From positions 5,050,501 through 5,114,500 of the forward strand of contig NC_083387.1 of assembly GCF_031755915.1 (NCBI RefSeq): 64,000 bases of DNA, read 5' to 3'. The notes beneath the pieces are model-generated. The model was not told where the DNA came from, ran no database searches, and saw only the letters and a list, made by a program, of their open reading frames with translations. A program made the position numbers and the translations under genes. Of this stretch, positions 32,409 to 46,210 are shown piece after piece. The stretch's first letter is position 1. Each line of letters begins with the position of its first letter. The DNA is from Ziziphus jujuba. Its lineage: Eukaryota > Streptophyta > Magnoliopsida > Rosales > Rhamnaceae.

Positions 32409-35400
32409 TCATGGATTTCGAAGAGCTGCCAAACGCTTCTCAAGCTCATCAATGCCGGAACTACAAGGACATGAAAATATACCCTGTTACAACTTTTATA
32501 TAAAGATATTTCAGATGATAAAGGGTCATTTTCCAGATATAAGCGTCACATTAAAATTCTCCCACTATATTAAGATATCATCTCCCATGATGAGTAACAA
32601 TAAACTTGCAATTCCTATGGATAAGGAATTTAAATCAATACATTTTAGTATAAAAGTTGTATGCTTTAAGAAATTGTAACAATGGAACCACCATTTCCAA
32701 ACAAAAAAATAAAAATACATAAAGAAAGGAAGGGTAAGGATACCTGCTAACATCCTCGGATCTCTTTTGTGCAATCCTTCCTTTTGGAGCCGCTGACAAC
32801 TATCAGGAGTTCAAATATATAAAAGATGGTAATCAGATTCAACTATAACTAATCCAGTACCAGTTACTAACATACTCCAACAGAAATACCTATTAATACG
32901 AACCTGTGAGGCAACATCAACACCAATTTCGTCGAGCACCTGCCGAATAACAAATTCACAAGAAATAATGCCATCAGTCCAGGTTGCAAAGTTTTCTACA
33001 CATGGTTTACATCAAAAAACAACATTTACAAGTTTTCCCCTAGCAATTCATGCACAAACTCTTTTTGATAATCTAAAGCCATTTATTATCAATTATTGAC
33101 CTTATCTCACCACAGAAACCTAGATAGATCATGTTTTGCCGCTTATGATTTTAGAGTCATTTCAAGCAACAACAAAACAATTCGTCATTTAGTTGTTAAG
33201 AAATATTTATGGTCATTTTAGACTGAAGCATGTTTAGATTTCCTTAAGGTCTGTAATGGATGCGGAGGCAGAGGAAAGTATTGATCATTTTTCTTCATAT
33301 AGCCCACGTTATAAATTATCTTATGGAATACTCTTTCTTGAGGCTGTTTTATCTTGGGTGGCCCCATGTCATTGTATAAGATATAATTTTAAGGACATAT
33401 GCCGTTTTAGCAGTATTTTGAGCTGTGGGGTTAGAACAGAATGAAGATAAAGAATAAAAAAGTGGAAGGACATAGTTCATTTATTGTCATCATTCAACGA
33501 TTCGGTAACTCTAACGTCTTCTATTTGTAGTGTTTATATTGATAGGACATCTGGTCTGGTCCTCCATTGCATGCTTTAATTTTATCTTTCAAGTAAAATT
33601 TAATTTCTCACCCCAATATAAAAAATCCCGCATGCATACCCCACTTGATGGATATATATATATATATATTTTTTTTCAATTTTTCATTCATTGAAAATAT
33701 TCATTTTATGATAAAAAAGTAAGTAAGAGAAGCCCCACCTGATTTGTCAGCTCGTCAGTCTCATCTTCAGCCTCATCATTATCCAAGGCATCATCAATTG
33801 CGTCAGACATCATTTCAGTCTGCATGTAGGAAAGACCATTATGCTCCACAAAAATGCAATAATGCAACCAAAAAGACAACATGAATTGCTTTCCATGTTG
33901 AGAATAGTCTAAAACAAAAATCTTACAGTCATGTCCATTTGTGCAGACTGTTTCTGAAAATTGCTTATGATCTTCGCTTGCTTTGCAGGGGCCATTTGCT
34001 GCCCAATGGAACATGTCAGTTGCTAAAAACAACTCCAATATACAAATTTAGCTTTTTCTTCATAATAAAATAATTTTTATAAGAGCTGATATATTGTAAA
34101 TGAAAATTCAGCAAATATAAAAATTTATTTATTCACTGGTCTAACCTTATTCATGGATGTCATTGCTTTACCAGCACTTTTCATGCCAACAGCAACTGAA
34201 GATTGAGCATGCATTGCCTGCAGAGGGAGATAAATATTGCTATGAGAACACTGCAGAAGTGACTTGAACAAATTCATGGAAAAATTGAGGGAAAGATCTG
34301 ACAATCCACCTGTGTATGAGTCGCAATGCCCCTCATTTGAGCTCGACTTCCTTGTAAATTAGCTATCTGTTGCCTAAGTCTGACAAGTTGCCGGGCAAGA
34401 ATTTTAGTTGCTGCCTGCCAGATGAAAAGGCAAGGCTATGTCAAAGAGGTTTCTAAGATAAATAATTAACAAGAAGCCAGCCAAACATACAATAAAACAT
34501 ACCTCATTCCCCGTCTTAGCAGTTCTCTTAATCTCAGCAACAAGCTTTTTTTCCTGAGACAAAAGTTAATTGTATTAGAATTTTCTATTATGCAACAAAA
34601 ATATTCAAAACAGGATTATCATTCTGGAAGTTCCTGACTTACTTCTAATTGCAAGGCTCCAATTTCCTTCTCTATACCTGAAGCAAATGCAAAGAATTCC
34701 AACAAAAATACAAATGTAAGCATTTTGATTAGCGTCAGAACCTTCATATCTAACAATTCTAGTAATGCAAGAGTGATATCTGGAGTATAAAACTGAGACA
34801 AAAACAGTTTTATTATCTCTCTTTACTTTTAGTGTTCTGATACTTTGGTATTGGGAACACCTTACGATAAAAAGAGCATCGAGGGCAGGTAACAAAACAA
34901 CAACAAATGGAGCCCATACTCTTGGTCTTACATGTGCATTGACATTGTCAATGTAAAATGCAGAGCTCTGAGCTGAATTCAAATGAAGGACAAAGAAAAA
35001 AAATCTGAACAAAAAATTCTCTTTTGGAGATAACTTCCACAAATACTCTAACTTCGCAGCTTCCTAAGATACTACCAAAATTCACCAGTTGACAGATGGT
35101 CATTGTTATTGTCTAAATTGATTTGTTCCAAACCAAATGTGTACCCTTAGAACTCACTGCAAGTAATCTGTTCTAAGAATAAGACATGAGATTCTTACCA
35201 AGCTACTTTTATATACTTTTACATTCCCAAATGGTCGTCCCCAAACCCAATTAATTTTAATTTCAATCTAAAAAAAAAAATGTTAAAATTTTGATATTAA
35301 ACTGAAACTAAAATTCAATTAAAATTGGAGATAATACCTCTGGTAGCAATCGTCATCTCTCTTTTACTCTCCCGAAGAGCCTCTGTTACACCAAAAAAGT

Positions 35401-35607
35401 AAATACTTTAAAACCCATATGCAAATTTGATCCAATTCCGCGGAAAAAACATCAAATCGGATAACAAATACCATAATTCACCAAAAATAAAATAAAAATT
35501 TTGTTCATCTGCTTAAATTATACGAAAAGGAAAAATCACAGGGAAGAAGATAAAAAGGAGAAAAAGCACGAACCTTTGGCTGTGGGTTTCTTGGTAAATA
35601 TGTTCAT
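32409..35607 (-). CDS. VPS2.3: ESCRT-III subunit VPS2.2/VPS2.3 (CHMP2B-like)
   Basis: Eleven minus-strand exons, in coding order: 35607-35574, 35382-35338, 34677-34643, 34553-34503, 34414-34310, 34217-34146, 33998-33927, 33819-33739, 32939-32904, 32799-32744 and 32460-32409 (639 nt, 212 aa). The protein begins MNIFTKKPTAKEAL and is a helical charged Snf7-family protein. Its basic N-terminal half includes GNEAATKILARQLVRLRQQI and its C-terminal half is acidic (DDALDNDEAEDETDEL). It ends with a clear MIT-interacting motif (DELEKRLAALR), the site that recruits the VPS4/SKD1 ATPase. The MNIF start and GNEAATK segment place it with VPS2.2/2.3 rather than VPS2.1. ESCRT-III drives inward budding and vesicle release at multivesicular bodies. 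The neighbour match to AT1G03950 favours VPS2.3. Confidence 0.93.
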
Positions 35608-37300
35608 GATGATCGATGGATTGGTCTCAAACCAGAGCGACAGAGATTTTCTTCGCTCTGTTTGAAACCTTGAAGCCAAATAAATACACAGCAAGGTCGG
35701 AGCTTTGGGAGAAAATACCTGGAAACTTTTCAGGATTTTCCCACTTTATATTTTTATTTATAAGTCGGGATCCCGTGGGTAAATATCCAAACTCTTTCCA
35801 ATATTTTATGAACTTTCAATGATGCCCTTTATATTTTTTGAAATTTCAATCATCAACCTGTAATCTAAAGTGGACGGTGGAGATTTTTAGAATGTCAACT
35901 TATAGCCTTCGTGGTTGATTCATCTTGTGGCCAAGTCAATGAGGGATTGCATTATGTAAGATGATTAAGTTTCTTTCTTCTTTTTTTTTTTTTTTTTGAT
36001 TTATTTTATTTATCCAAAATATTGCAATCATTGAGAACGAATGATTATGAACTATAGGCTAATATTACTTTGAGTAGCCATTCATTTGTCATGTCGTTTG
36101 AGACCATCTTAGCTTCTTCTTCTTTTTTTCTTTTGTTTTTTTCCCTTAAAGATACCATCTTAGCTCTTTTAACTACTTTTTTTTGACTCAGCTATGTAAT
36201 CAAAGGTTAAAATGATTCCAAAGATTTTGCTAATAATGAATAATAATAACAATAATATACTTCCCCAAAAAAAAAATAAAAAAATAATATCCGAATATTA
36301 TTATAGTATAATATTAGGCAGTAAATAGTAAATAGTAACGGATTGATTTAAATAAAAAAATATGTGGATTTTATAACTATCCTAACAAAAAAAATATTTA
36401 CACAAACCTAAGCAACAATTTACACAACGAAAACGAATCATCTCTTTCACATTCAAATGTGATATATAAATCCTGTTCAAGAAAAAAAAAATTGACATAT
36501 AATTGTTTTTTATTTTTTATGGATAACTTGGGAGTCAGAAAGTGGATTAGTATTGCTGAAATTTTTTAACAATGACTAAGACTTTCTTGTGCTCGGCCCT
36601 TAATTTAGCCTATATATAAGTTTGTCTTACTCCAAATTTTGGTTTATTTATATGAAACTGTTTTTTTTTTTTTTTTCTCTTGTATTGAAGGAATAGGAAA
36701 AATGTAGTCGAATGTATATTTGATAAGTTTAAAAGACAAAGAATATTAATCGATTGTAGTTGTACGCGTACACGCAACATTTTTTTTTTAATCATATATT
36801 CTTCTCTTTTTTTTCTTTTTTTTTTCGGCCAACATAATTTTCATTCATATCCTGTAATAAACTTTAAACAAGCAATAATACGCGGTTTCTTTCTTTGGCT
36901 AAAAATCCTAAAATGCACTAAAATTATAAATTATGATTAAAAAAATTATAAATAATATATTTTTATTTATCCACTTTTTATTAATATTTGGAAACTTTAG
37001 ATTTCCGATAGGGTGCATATACTCGTGCACTGACGTGTATTGAGGAAGTCGGTTATCATTACCGTATAAAATACGCTTAATTACAAATTTACAAAATACG
37101 AAATACAATAAATAAATAAATACAAAAATACAAAAAAGCAAAAGGCAGTCAGAATCTTGACCAGAAAGTCTCCGTCCGTGGAGTTGCGGTTTCCGTTAGA
37201 AAGCGTACGTGGTCTTATACTTGGTTCTCTTCTTTCTTCCACTGTTTTGATGGGTTTGGTTTTCTATGCGGTTCGCACAGTTTCTCTTCCTACCGCAAAA
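35608..37300. other. Divergent intergenic region between the VPS2 and PP2A B'' genes
   Basis: AT-rich, with homopolymers and no supportable gene. It must hold the promoters of both divergent genes. A CT-rich strip with a (TC)n run near 37371-37392 marks the probable PP2A leader. Confidence 0.5.
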
Positions 37301-37614
37301 AAATTATAACCCTCCGGTTCCATTTTCTCGGAATCTCCAATTTCCGTTAATCAGCTCTCTTTTATATCTCTTTCTCTCTCTCTCTCTCTCTGCGGGTTCG
37401 ATATTCCAGTTCTCGAACCGAGAACTTTTTCTTTTTCTTTCTTGAATTTCCGAAGCTTTAGAGAGAGAAAAAAATATTGTTTTTGAGTAGTGTTGCGGAT
37501 TTTTTTATTTTATTTTTTTCTGGTTTTTGTTGCCGAAAATCATCGGCTTTTACTTTCTGCTTCGTGAGCTTCGACATCTTTTTGGATTTTTCGAGGCTGT
37601 AATTTGAGCTCGCG

Positions 37615-37934
37615 ATGATGGTGCACTTCTTCTACTCGCAGTGCGCGAAAATACGAAGTGGTTTGGTTTTTTCTCCTTTTTTCTTATAAGAAAGCATAAG
37701 AATTAAGGAGCAGAGCTAAAATTTTCGTAAAGGATCGTGTGTTCTTTTACCGGTGCTTGAACTATTTCTTCGAACCTAGGGTTTCTGGAGCGCTAGGTGT
37801 ATTATTCTTTCTGGTTCGATTTTGCTTGTATATGGAAAGTTGTTTTTTGAAGAAGCATTCGAAGTGAAACTCGGTGATGGTTATAGATTATTCATTTGAA
37901 ATTAGAATCTTTCTATGCTTGCAAGTGAGCTAGA
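37615..37934 (+). promoter_or_regulatory. Cluster of uORFs in the PP2A B'' leader
   Basis: Three upstream frames precede the main ATG at 38111. At 37615-37689 a 24-residue peptide begins MMVHFFYSQCAKIRSGLVF. At about 37832 an 11-residue frame begins MESCFLKKHSK. At about 37877 an 18-residue frame begins MVIDYSFEIRI. The long leader may also contain an intron (GTATGA donor near 37976, acceptor near 38045). Such a leader would be expected to lower or condition translation. Confidence 0.5.
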
Positions 37935-38110
37935 CGGAAGTTTGGAGTAGCTGGATTTGGATTGCAATAGCCAGGTATGAATTTTTTGCTGATTTTCCTT
38001 CGATTGAGGATTTGAGAGATAAACAGTTGCAGTTGAAGAATCGCAGGCTGAGAGTTGGGCGTAATCGTTAATTTGCTGCAGTTGTATGAGATTAAGAGCT
38101 TATCTGAACA

Positions 38111-41100
38111 ATGGATATCGATGCTTCTGGGGATGTTACATCTTTGGATCCTGAGCTGTTGCAGCTTCCGGAGTTGTCTCCATTGGCCCTAAAAACGAAT
38201 CCGCAAATTGCCGAGGATTTGTTCGCTCAGTGGCTTTCCCTTCCTGAAACTGGACGACTGGTAATCTATTTGATTTGCTTAGTGGCATTGCTTTGTTGCA
38301 ATTGGCCAAAGCTAGCTTAGTTTGGGTTTAACTTGCCTTTTCGATATTTCAGATCATTTTCACTTGATTTAAGAAATATTAGCGTATGATACTTTCTATG
38401 GTACCCATTGATATATTCATTACTTTTATATTATCCCGAAAACAAGAAAAATCTGCCTTATATATTACTTTGCATCTTTTGGCATGGACTTAGTTTGAAA
38501 ATTATCTTATCTGGCTAGTATTTCCTGCTGTCTGATCTGACAGGTGAAATCTTTAATTGAAGATGCAAGAGCGGGCACTCCGTTTAATGCCCTTGGAAAC
38601 TCAAACAGCGTCAATGTTGCTGGGAGCAATATGTTGCCTTCTATGTTTCCTGCGGCCACCACCCCTCCACTCTCTCCGAGAAGTTCATCTGGTTCTCCAC
38701 GCGTGTCAAAACAGCGAACCAGTCCTTCTTCACTTGGTTCTCCTCTAAAGTTAGTTACTGAACAAGTTCGAGAAGTCATTCCTCAGGTCGAATGCGTTAC
38801 TTTCACTTATGTCCTTCTTTGGTTGATATTTGCATGTTGAGTTTACTTGTTGTAATGGGAAATCTGTTCAAGTTTTATAATTTAGAAATTCATGCTGTTG
38901 TGGGATATGATGTATTGCAGTTCTATTTCCGAGATGGTCGTCCTCCATCGAATGATATAAAAGAACAATGCCTCTCTAGGATTAATGACATTTTCAACAA
39001 AAAAATGGATGGATTGCAAATGCATGGTGAGATGTACACCTCATTTATAACTCTTTCTCCTGGAATCCCTTCCTCTATTCTTCATCTTCCCGTGAATGCC
39101 AATCCCAAAAATGAAAAAAAGAAAGAAGAAAAGAATCCCTAAAAAGAATTTTATGTTTGTTTTTTGTTTATGCAGAATTTAAGTCGATTACAAAGGAAAT
39201 ATGCAGGCTTCCTTCTTTTTTCTCCTCTCCGCTTTTCAGGAAGATAGACACTGACGACACTGGGATAGTTACTAGGTACACATTTAATTTTTTGGTTTTA
39301 TTCAAACCAAATAAAAGTTATGTTTTTCTATACTTTTCTTTTTAATATATATATATATATATATATTGGTGGGAGTTTTTGTTGTTAGTATGTCCCCTCT
39401 CTCTCTCTCTCTGGCTCACTATTTGTATATTTACTCAAGTATATGCAGAGGGACACTTGAGATGCAAATATATAGTGTGCATGAACATTTTTTTACTTTC
39501 ATCTACACATTAATTGTAATCAATAGGGTAGTAAATTTCCTTTTCTCCACTATCTAAATTATTTGCATACCTGTGGTTGGAATTAGTGTTCGATATCCAA
39601 ATGCCATTCTATCATGCACCTATGTTCTTGTTGAGTTGAAATTTTTTATGAAGATGAGTCTTCCAAGTGCTGCACAACAAACTCTGAGAGTTTAATACAT
39701 GTATAAAGCCTACTAGAAAATGTGCTTTTGCCGAAAAGTCTGAAATCTTCTAAACTTTGTTTTGTTCAACATGGCTATTAAAGTGCTTATATGTGGAATC
39801 TGGTTAAAGACAAATCAAATCTTCTTCTTCTTCTTTCTTCTTCTTCCTTTTTTTTTTTTTTTTTTTTTCCCCTTTTCCCCTCTTCTTCTTTCTCTTTTTG
39901 TTTTTTTACACAAACAACTGATCCTCTGAGGGGACTAGAGCTTTCCAACAGAATTTGCAAATTTCTTGTTTTTGTCTCACTAAAGTGGTTCTCTCTCTCT
40001 CTATCTCTCTCTCTCTCTCTCTCTCCCTCTCTCTCTCCCGTTTATTGGAATTGAACCCATTATCTCAAGTCAAGAAAGCTACTGATAGAAAATGAAGTAA
40101 GAAAGCCCTAGAAGAGAGAGGGAACAAGAAGCATCCATAGATACGGACAGCAAAGAGCGAGAGTCCTAATTAAAGCTGATCCTCTATCTGTATATTTTTG
40201 TACTTGACTGCTTGGTAATATCATTAATTTGTAGGGATGCATTCATTAAATATTGGGTTGATGGAAATATGCTGACAATGGATACAGCGACTCAGATGTT
40301 TAAAATTTTAAAGCAGCCTGCTTGCAATTACCTTTCCAAGGTTTGCTTTTCGATTATGTTCAGTGTTAATGGTTGATGGAATTCCATTTTAAGTAGTGCT
40401 CTTGTTGCTCTATTTACGATTGTTTTTGTTGGTTATTGACAATTAATTTCACCTTCTTTTTTTGTACTCTACTTTTCTCTCTTGGACTAAAATTTAGGTA
40501 GACTTCAAACCTCTTCTTCTAGAGCTTTTGGCAACACATCCAGGGTTGGAATTCTTACAGAGCACACCAGAATTTCAAGAGCGATATGGTATCTATTTTA
40601 CTATTTTAACAATTGGTTTTGGCATGCATGTCTCAATACTGGTATTGGCTAACATATACATCTTTCATATTTGCCCAGCTGAAACAGTCATATATAGAAT
40701 ATTTTACTACATCAATAAATCAGGAAATGGTCGTCTTACCCTCAGGGAGCTAAAACGAGGAAATCTAATTGCTGCCATACAACATGCAGATGAGGAAGAA
40801 GACATTAACAAAGTACTAAGGTCTGTGCCTTTTTTTTTTTTTTTTTTTGGGGTGTGGGACATAGAAGTTCCAGGTTGTTTGCCAGTGTATTAGAATGCAT
40901 AATTATGTTTATTGACAAGTGATGGTTGTAAGCATCTGATAGCCGAATGGGAGAAATTGCAACTTCAGGATTTCCATTTAAATATATATCCAACTTTTAT
41001 TTACAAATGCTATTATAATGAAATACATGAATCTCCAGTTTTGTTCAAATAATTTGACTATTACGTTTCCTAGATTACCTTAACATAATAGATTGTAAAT

Positions 41101-42773
41101 AACATTGTGACAGTTGTGGCATGAGAGATGTTTCAAAAGAATGTGGAAGTTGGAACTTGTCATTTGGATTTTCTTTGATCTTCCAGATTTAAAAGTAGGA
41201 AAATATTTCCCAAAAAAAAAAAAAAAAAAGGAGGAAAATTTTTGTTTCAATTATCATATACAGATAATGTTCAATAAAGTCAATTGTTCTGTCAAATTTC
41301 AGATACTTCTCATATGAACATTTTTATGTTATATACTGCAAATTTTGGGAGCTGGATACAGACCATGATTTCTTGATTGACAAGGAGAACCTCATCAGAT
41401 ATGGCAACCATGCTCTTACCTACAGAATTGTTGAGAGAATATTTTCACAGGTTTGTTTGGATTGTCCAGTAGTTTCCTCTTCAAGGTATCAGGTCTATTA
41501 AGTTCTAAGTTGAAGTAATAGGAGGGATTATTTTATGAGTTACCTCCAATTTTTTGCCAGACTCCAAGGAAGTTTACTAGCAAGGTTGAAGGTAAGATGG
41601 GTTATGAAGACTTTGTTTACTTCATGCTGTCAGAGGAGGATAAGTCAGCTGACCCTAGCCTTGAATATTGGTATATACTGTTCTATATACCTATTCTTTT
41701 CCACTTTTTCATGTAGGTGATACTGATTCATATAGAGCCATATAAATTTTAACTGATTCATTAGAGCCATATAAATTGGAGATAATTAATCATACGATCA
41801 ACCATTCATTTAGACTATTTAAGTTATCCATTGGGATTATTCAATACTTGTACCATTACATTTATGAATAATGTGAACACAAAATCAATTTTAGCTCGGA
41901 TTAATTACTTTAGGTGTGCTACTTGTTATACCATGTGGTTTGTGTCTACTACAGAGCTTTATTGTTGGAAACTTAAATATGAAGAAGTTTATTATTTACT
42001 ATTTATGAACTGTTAGACAGTTTTATGTATAGTTTATAGTTTCTATAAACATTGTTTCTGGCTCATATATAATGTGTGTCAATTTTTGTGCAATTAATCT
42101 TGTTTCATCTGCTTTAAACCAGTTTTGTCTCAGCAAGTTATATTTTATAGGTTCAAATGCATAGATTTGGATGGAAATGGAGTCCTTACACCCAGTGAGT
42201 TGCAGTTCTTTTATGAGGAGCAGCTTCATCGTATGGAATGCTTGGCCCAAGAACCTGTGCTTTTTGAGGATATTTTGTGTCAAATAATTGATATGGTTGC
42301 GCCAAAGGTGAACAATAGCTTTTAAGTGTTAGATCTTCTTTTCATTTGCTTGTCAGAAAAGAGTATAATATCAGTTACCATATTTTTCTTTCAGAGGGAA
42401 GAATATATCACACTGAACGATTTGAAAGGATGCAAACTCTCAGGAAACGTTTTCAATATCCTTTTCAATCTTAATAAGTTTATGGCTTTTGAAAGCCGTG
42501 ATCCATTTCTTATTCGTCAGGTAAAACATATTATAACTGGTGTTCTTAATCATTGGATGATCAAGTATTCAAATAATACTGTTATGTTAATTTGGAATCC
42601 TAATAGTGGCACTTGCTTTTTGGTGTATGCAGGAACGTGAAGATCCCACTATGACAGAGTGGGACCGCTTTGCTCATAGAGAATATATTAGGCTTTCAAT
42701 GGAAGAAGATGGCGAAGATGCCTCCAATGGAAGTATAGAAGTGTGGGATGAATCATTTGAAGCTCCATTTTAA
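38111..42773 (+). CDS. Protein phosphatase 2A regulatory subunit B'' (EF-hand type)
   Basis: Twelve coding exons: 38111-38260, 38544-38786, 38921-39026, 39176-39275, 40235-40340, 40498-40588, 40679-40820, 41303-41450, 41561-41670, 42151-42307, 42395-42520 and 42633-42773 (1620 nt, 539 aa). The N-terminal ~130 residues include a Ser/Pro-rich stretch ([20 protein letters not shown]). The core has FYFRDGRPP and two calcium-binding loops: [12 protein letters not shown] (331-342) and the canonical [12 protein letters not shown] (404-415). A third, degenerate loop is [12 protein letters not shown]. The end reads WDESFEAPF. This is the plant B''alpha/beta type, distinct from TON2/FASS. It directs the PP2A core enzyme to substrates such as HMG-CoA reductase in Arabidopsis, with calcium tuning. 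Position matches AT1G03960. Confidence 0.94.
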
Positions 42774-44372
42774 GTTCAATGAGGTCAGTTTTTAACACTG
42801 AGGTTATGAAAAATAGGGCTTATACTGTTTAAAAATGAAATGATAAATGAGCTTATTGTGGAAGAAGCACTATTCGTTCCTTTTTATTTGTGCTTTCTTC
42901 TTTGGTTGGCAAGATGAATGTTACTTGTTGGAATTGTTAATGCTTAGTTAATTGGCAATACAAGATCATGTTCCATTGTTATGTAATTTATTGAAATGTC
43001 TGAATACTATGAGCTTTTCTGTTTCTACAGCTGATTGTTACAGAATTCGCTAGTCTTTCTTTGAAGTTGGTTGTTTAGTGAAGAAACATTTCACTTTGGC
43101 AATGCGCTGCGAAACACAAATCAGGTGCTCCCTTTTGTCCAGTCAGCGTTGGCCTTGTGGAGCTGAAACTGAAGGTGAGCTATAGAATGGAGTTTACAGT
43201 GGCATATTTCCTGTCTGGTGAGTAATCATTGGCCAGGTAAGCCAAGTAACATTAGCTCACACGAATTTGCTATCATAGCTTGTTCAAAAAGCAGTTCACT
43301 TGCTTGTTGCTTTAAATCTTTTTCCCCTGTTCTTGTAGAGAGCCGGCTGGCATGTCTACCATGTAAAAAAACTTCTCTCGCTCTGATTATATTTGTTGGA
43401 TGCTCTAAATCAACCCCCACCCATGATTTGTTCTTTCTATTACACTAATTTACGCCCATGGAAAAAAAAAAAAAAAAAAAAAATTGAAGCGGAAGGAAAG
43501 ATTTTGTGGTTTTATATAAGGCTCAGAAATAATGTACTCTTCCTGTTTCAATATGAAGGAGGGAGGATAATGCCTTGTGCAGCGACCACTCAGCGGTGAC
43601 CATCGCAGTCTTGCCAGTGGTGTTCCCTTATATTTGTAACTAATTAAACATTAAACATAGTGGGGTTGCCTATTAATTGTAAATAATTAAATATGGTCTT
43701 TTGAAATAAGGCTAATAGATTGAACTTAAAAGATTTACGAAAACCAAGCAACTATATGAAATGAAAAAGAGACGGAAGGAAAAATAAGCATCACCCACTA
43801 GTGGCGTGGCCTCAATTAAATATCGGGTTTTTGAGAATATTATGTCTTGATCACATATGAAATTTGAGTGATATTGAAGCAATAGATTACAGAAGCTTAA
43901 CCCTTCATAATTGATTTGCACGGTTATGGCTATGGTAGACTACAGGACTATTAGTTCGGGGCATATACAGTGTGTACATGTGTTTATATGTACATATTTA
44001 GAACCTTTTTTTGGCTGAAAAAAAAGGGCACGACGGTAACCATATATGATAAATCAATCTTCTTATTAACACGAAATTCCTATAACTTGAAAAAGCAGAT
44101 ACCATGAGAATAGCAGACGAATTAACGGACATTATAAAACCATTATACATCAGACAAGATGCATGGAGCAAGCTACGTCATATGTATCAGGCAAAATGCA
44201 GGCTATGAAAACCTTTAAAAGATATCCTTTGTAGAACTAAACTGTCAAAATAATGATTTAAATAGAAGTCCCAAGAATCAATGGTTCCTTCTACCTATCA
44301 GTACAATATAGAAAACTATCCAGAACTGAGAACCACTTGAAAAAAAAGCTGGAATAACAAAAAAGTACAAAC
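42774..44372. other. Convergent intergenic region between the PP2A B'' and RPL14 genes
   Basis: The first ~300 bp is probably the PP2A 3' UTR. A somewhat GC-richer patch at 43100-43450 is open on both strands (43218-43448 plus, 43226-43420 minus) but shows no recognised family. An A-run lies at 43461-43483. No RNA gene was recognised. Confidence 0.5.
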
Positions 44373-45682
44373 TCATGCTGCACTCCCCTTTTTGAGCTTT
44401 GCCAGCTCCTGCCTGATGATTCCACCCCTCTGCAAAACCACGATATAGAACATGATTAAAACTTGATTGAAATAATCCATTAAATTCAAGTATGATACAC
44501 AAAGCATGGCTCTTAGAGAGCTTAGCTCCCTTGTACGATTGACCGTCTGATCAGAAAAATACAAGAAGTTTGATCGTCATGAATAAAGCATAAACCCTAT
44601 ATAGGATTGTCGCATTGACCATTATTTGCAGGGAGAGAGTATGGGATAGATCCTTTTAAAGGATCATCTTAACTTTATGGTAGCTGATACCACTCTAAAA
44701 ACTATGCAAGCAGAAGGCATTCAAGATTGATATGAAGAACAGAGCCCGAAACTTAAAAAATTGCAAACCTTTATCTTTGCCAGCATGAGCTTAAACCTGT
44801 CGAAGTCGGTCAGCGAAGCTCTTCTTTTTTGCACAATCAGCTTTCTGCCCCAGGAACTGCTCTCCCATTTGTTCTTCACATCTGGTATTGTCATACAAGA
44901 AACCTCAATTTCAGGAAAAGACCAATATACAAGGAAACAATATTGGAGTAAGTTTGCTCGAAGCTCACCAGCTGCCTCCATGGCCTGAACCAGAGTTTTC
45001 TTCTTAGGAACCCTGTTGATATCAATTTTGATATCTGTGAGAGAAAGCCTTTTGAAGTTCATTTGGGTCCTTACAATATCAGGGGCATCAACAAGAGCCT
45101 GAACAAAATTAGATGAAAAAGTCAGGTTACCAATAATTTGTCATTATGTAGAAGACCAAATAATCAAATACCAAGCAACATAAATTCACTCCTTTTCTAT
45201 CTACATTCCCCTCTATTACAAAATACAAACAAAACAGTATACTTAGCATGTGAACTCCATAAAATCTAAAACTGAATCCTGCTGTTATTTCAGTGGGCAA
45301 GCAAGCAGAGTTAGTTTATGTTCCAAGCAAGCAAGAAACAAAATTATATCACTGGAATGGACAAAATGTAGGGAAAAATCTATGAACTATGAACTATTAA
45401 AATAAGAGAACTTTGAACTAAACAGATTGTAAATAAAAATACCCTATTTTGATCGATAACGTCGACGATAACAACAAGCCTCCCATAATCTTTTCCGTAG
45501 TTTACGAGAGCAACTCGTCCGATCTCCACATACCTCTTGAACGGCTGCAAATCGGACCCAATATTAGAAATGCATTCGTAAGAAATTTGAAAAAAAAAAA
45601 AAAAAAGTTTTCAGAATCGGAATCTTTAACTCAGTGTAGATTCTTGGAAGCCAAACAGAGAGTTGGAGTGCACACTCACCAT
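44373..45682 (-). CDS. RPL14: 60S ribosomal protein L14 (eL14)
   Basis: Minus-strand coding exons: 45682-45680 (the ATG alone), 45544-45443, 45098-44969, 44881-44769 and 44429-44373 (405 nt, 134 aa). The product starts [20 protein letters not shown], continues [20 protein letters not shown] sequence (here [16 protein letters not shown]), and ends [15 protein letters not shown]. The length equals what I recall for plant eL14. It belongs to the cytosolic large ribosomal subunit. The start codon is followed directly by a GTGAGT donor, so exon 1 contributes only ATG. A telo-box lies about 70 bp upstream, as usual for ribosomal protein genes. The gene is divergent from the TBC gene. Confidence 0.95.
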
Positions 45683-45752
45683 TTTCGGGGGATCTCAGTA
45701 GCCGGGATAAAAGAGGAGGTGGCAGACAGCGAATTGAGAAGGAGGTAAGATC

Positions 45753-45760
45753 TAGGGTTT
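45753..45760 (-). promoter_or_regulatory. telo-box (AAACCCTA) upstream of RPL14
   Basis: The plus strand reads TAGGGTTT, giving AAACCCTA in the RPL14 direction about 70 bp before the start codon. Telo-boxes are enriched at plant ribosomal protein promoters. Confidence 0.65.
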
Positions 45761-46210
45761 GCAAGGGTTAGATAAAGGGTTTTCTCTTGCCGGCGAGGTG
45801 ATCAGATGCGCTCAAGACTATGCCAACTTGATGACGTGTGAACTTTATATTATACAATTCTCCTTTTTTTTTTTTTTTTTTTTTAATATGAATAGATAAC
45901 TTTCATGCCTTAAAAATTATACTACCATAAAAATAAAAATTTACGATTTTAATTTTACAATTTTTATTATATTATATCTCGTTTAATATTAAAAAATTAC
46001 AAGTGACCTCCAGATTCTTGGTATCTACTGAATGAGTATTTTCTTTCTGAGTTGGAAAATTTGAAATCTGAGAGAAAACTTTTTTCACCGGGAATCTGTG
46101 AGAAAATTCTGCAAAAAAATAGGATCGAATGAAGGAAAATTTAGAGTAAAATTGGAAGTGGATTAAATAGACGGAGATTGTGATTTGGGAACTCAAAGCC
46201 TTGTCAAAAT

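Noticed and set aside
32565..35042. Minus-strand open frames of 69-145 codons inside the VPS2 gene
   Set aside because: They run through introns and break the conserved ESCRT-III frame.
43218..43448. Overlapping open frames on both strands between the PP2A B'' and RPL14 genes
   Set aside because: Neither product resembles a known protein; probably 3' flanking DNA.
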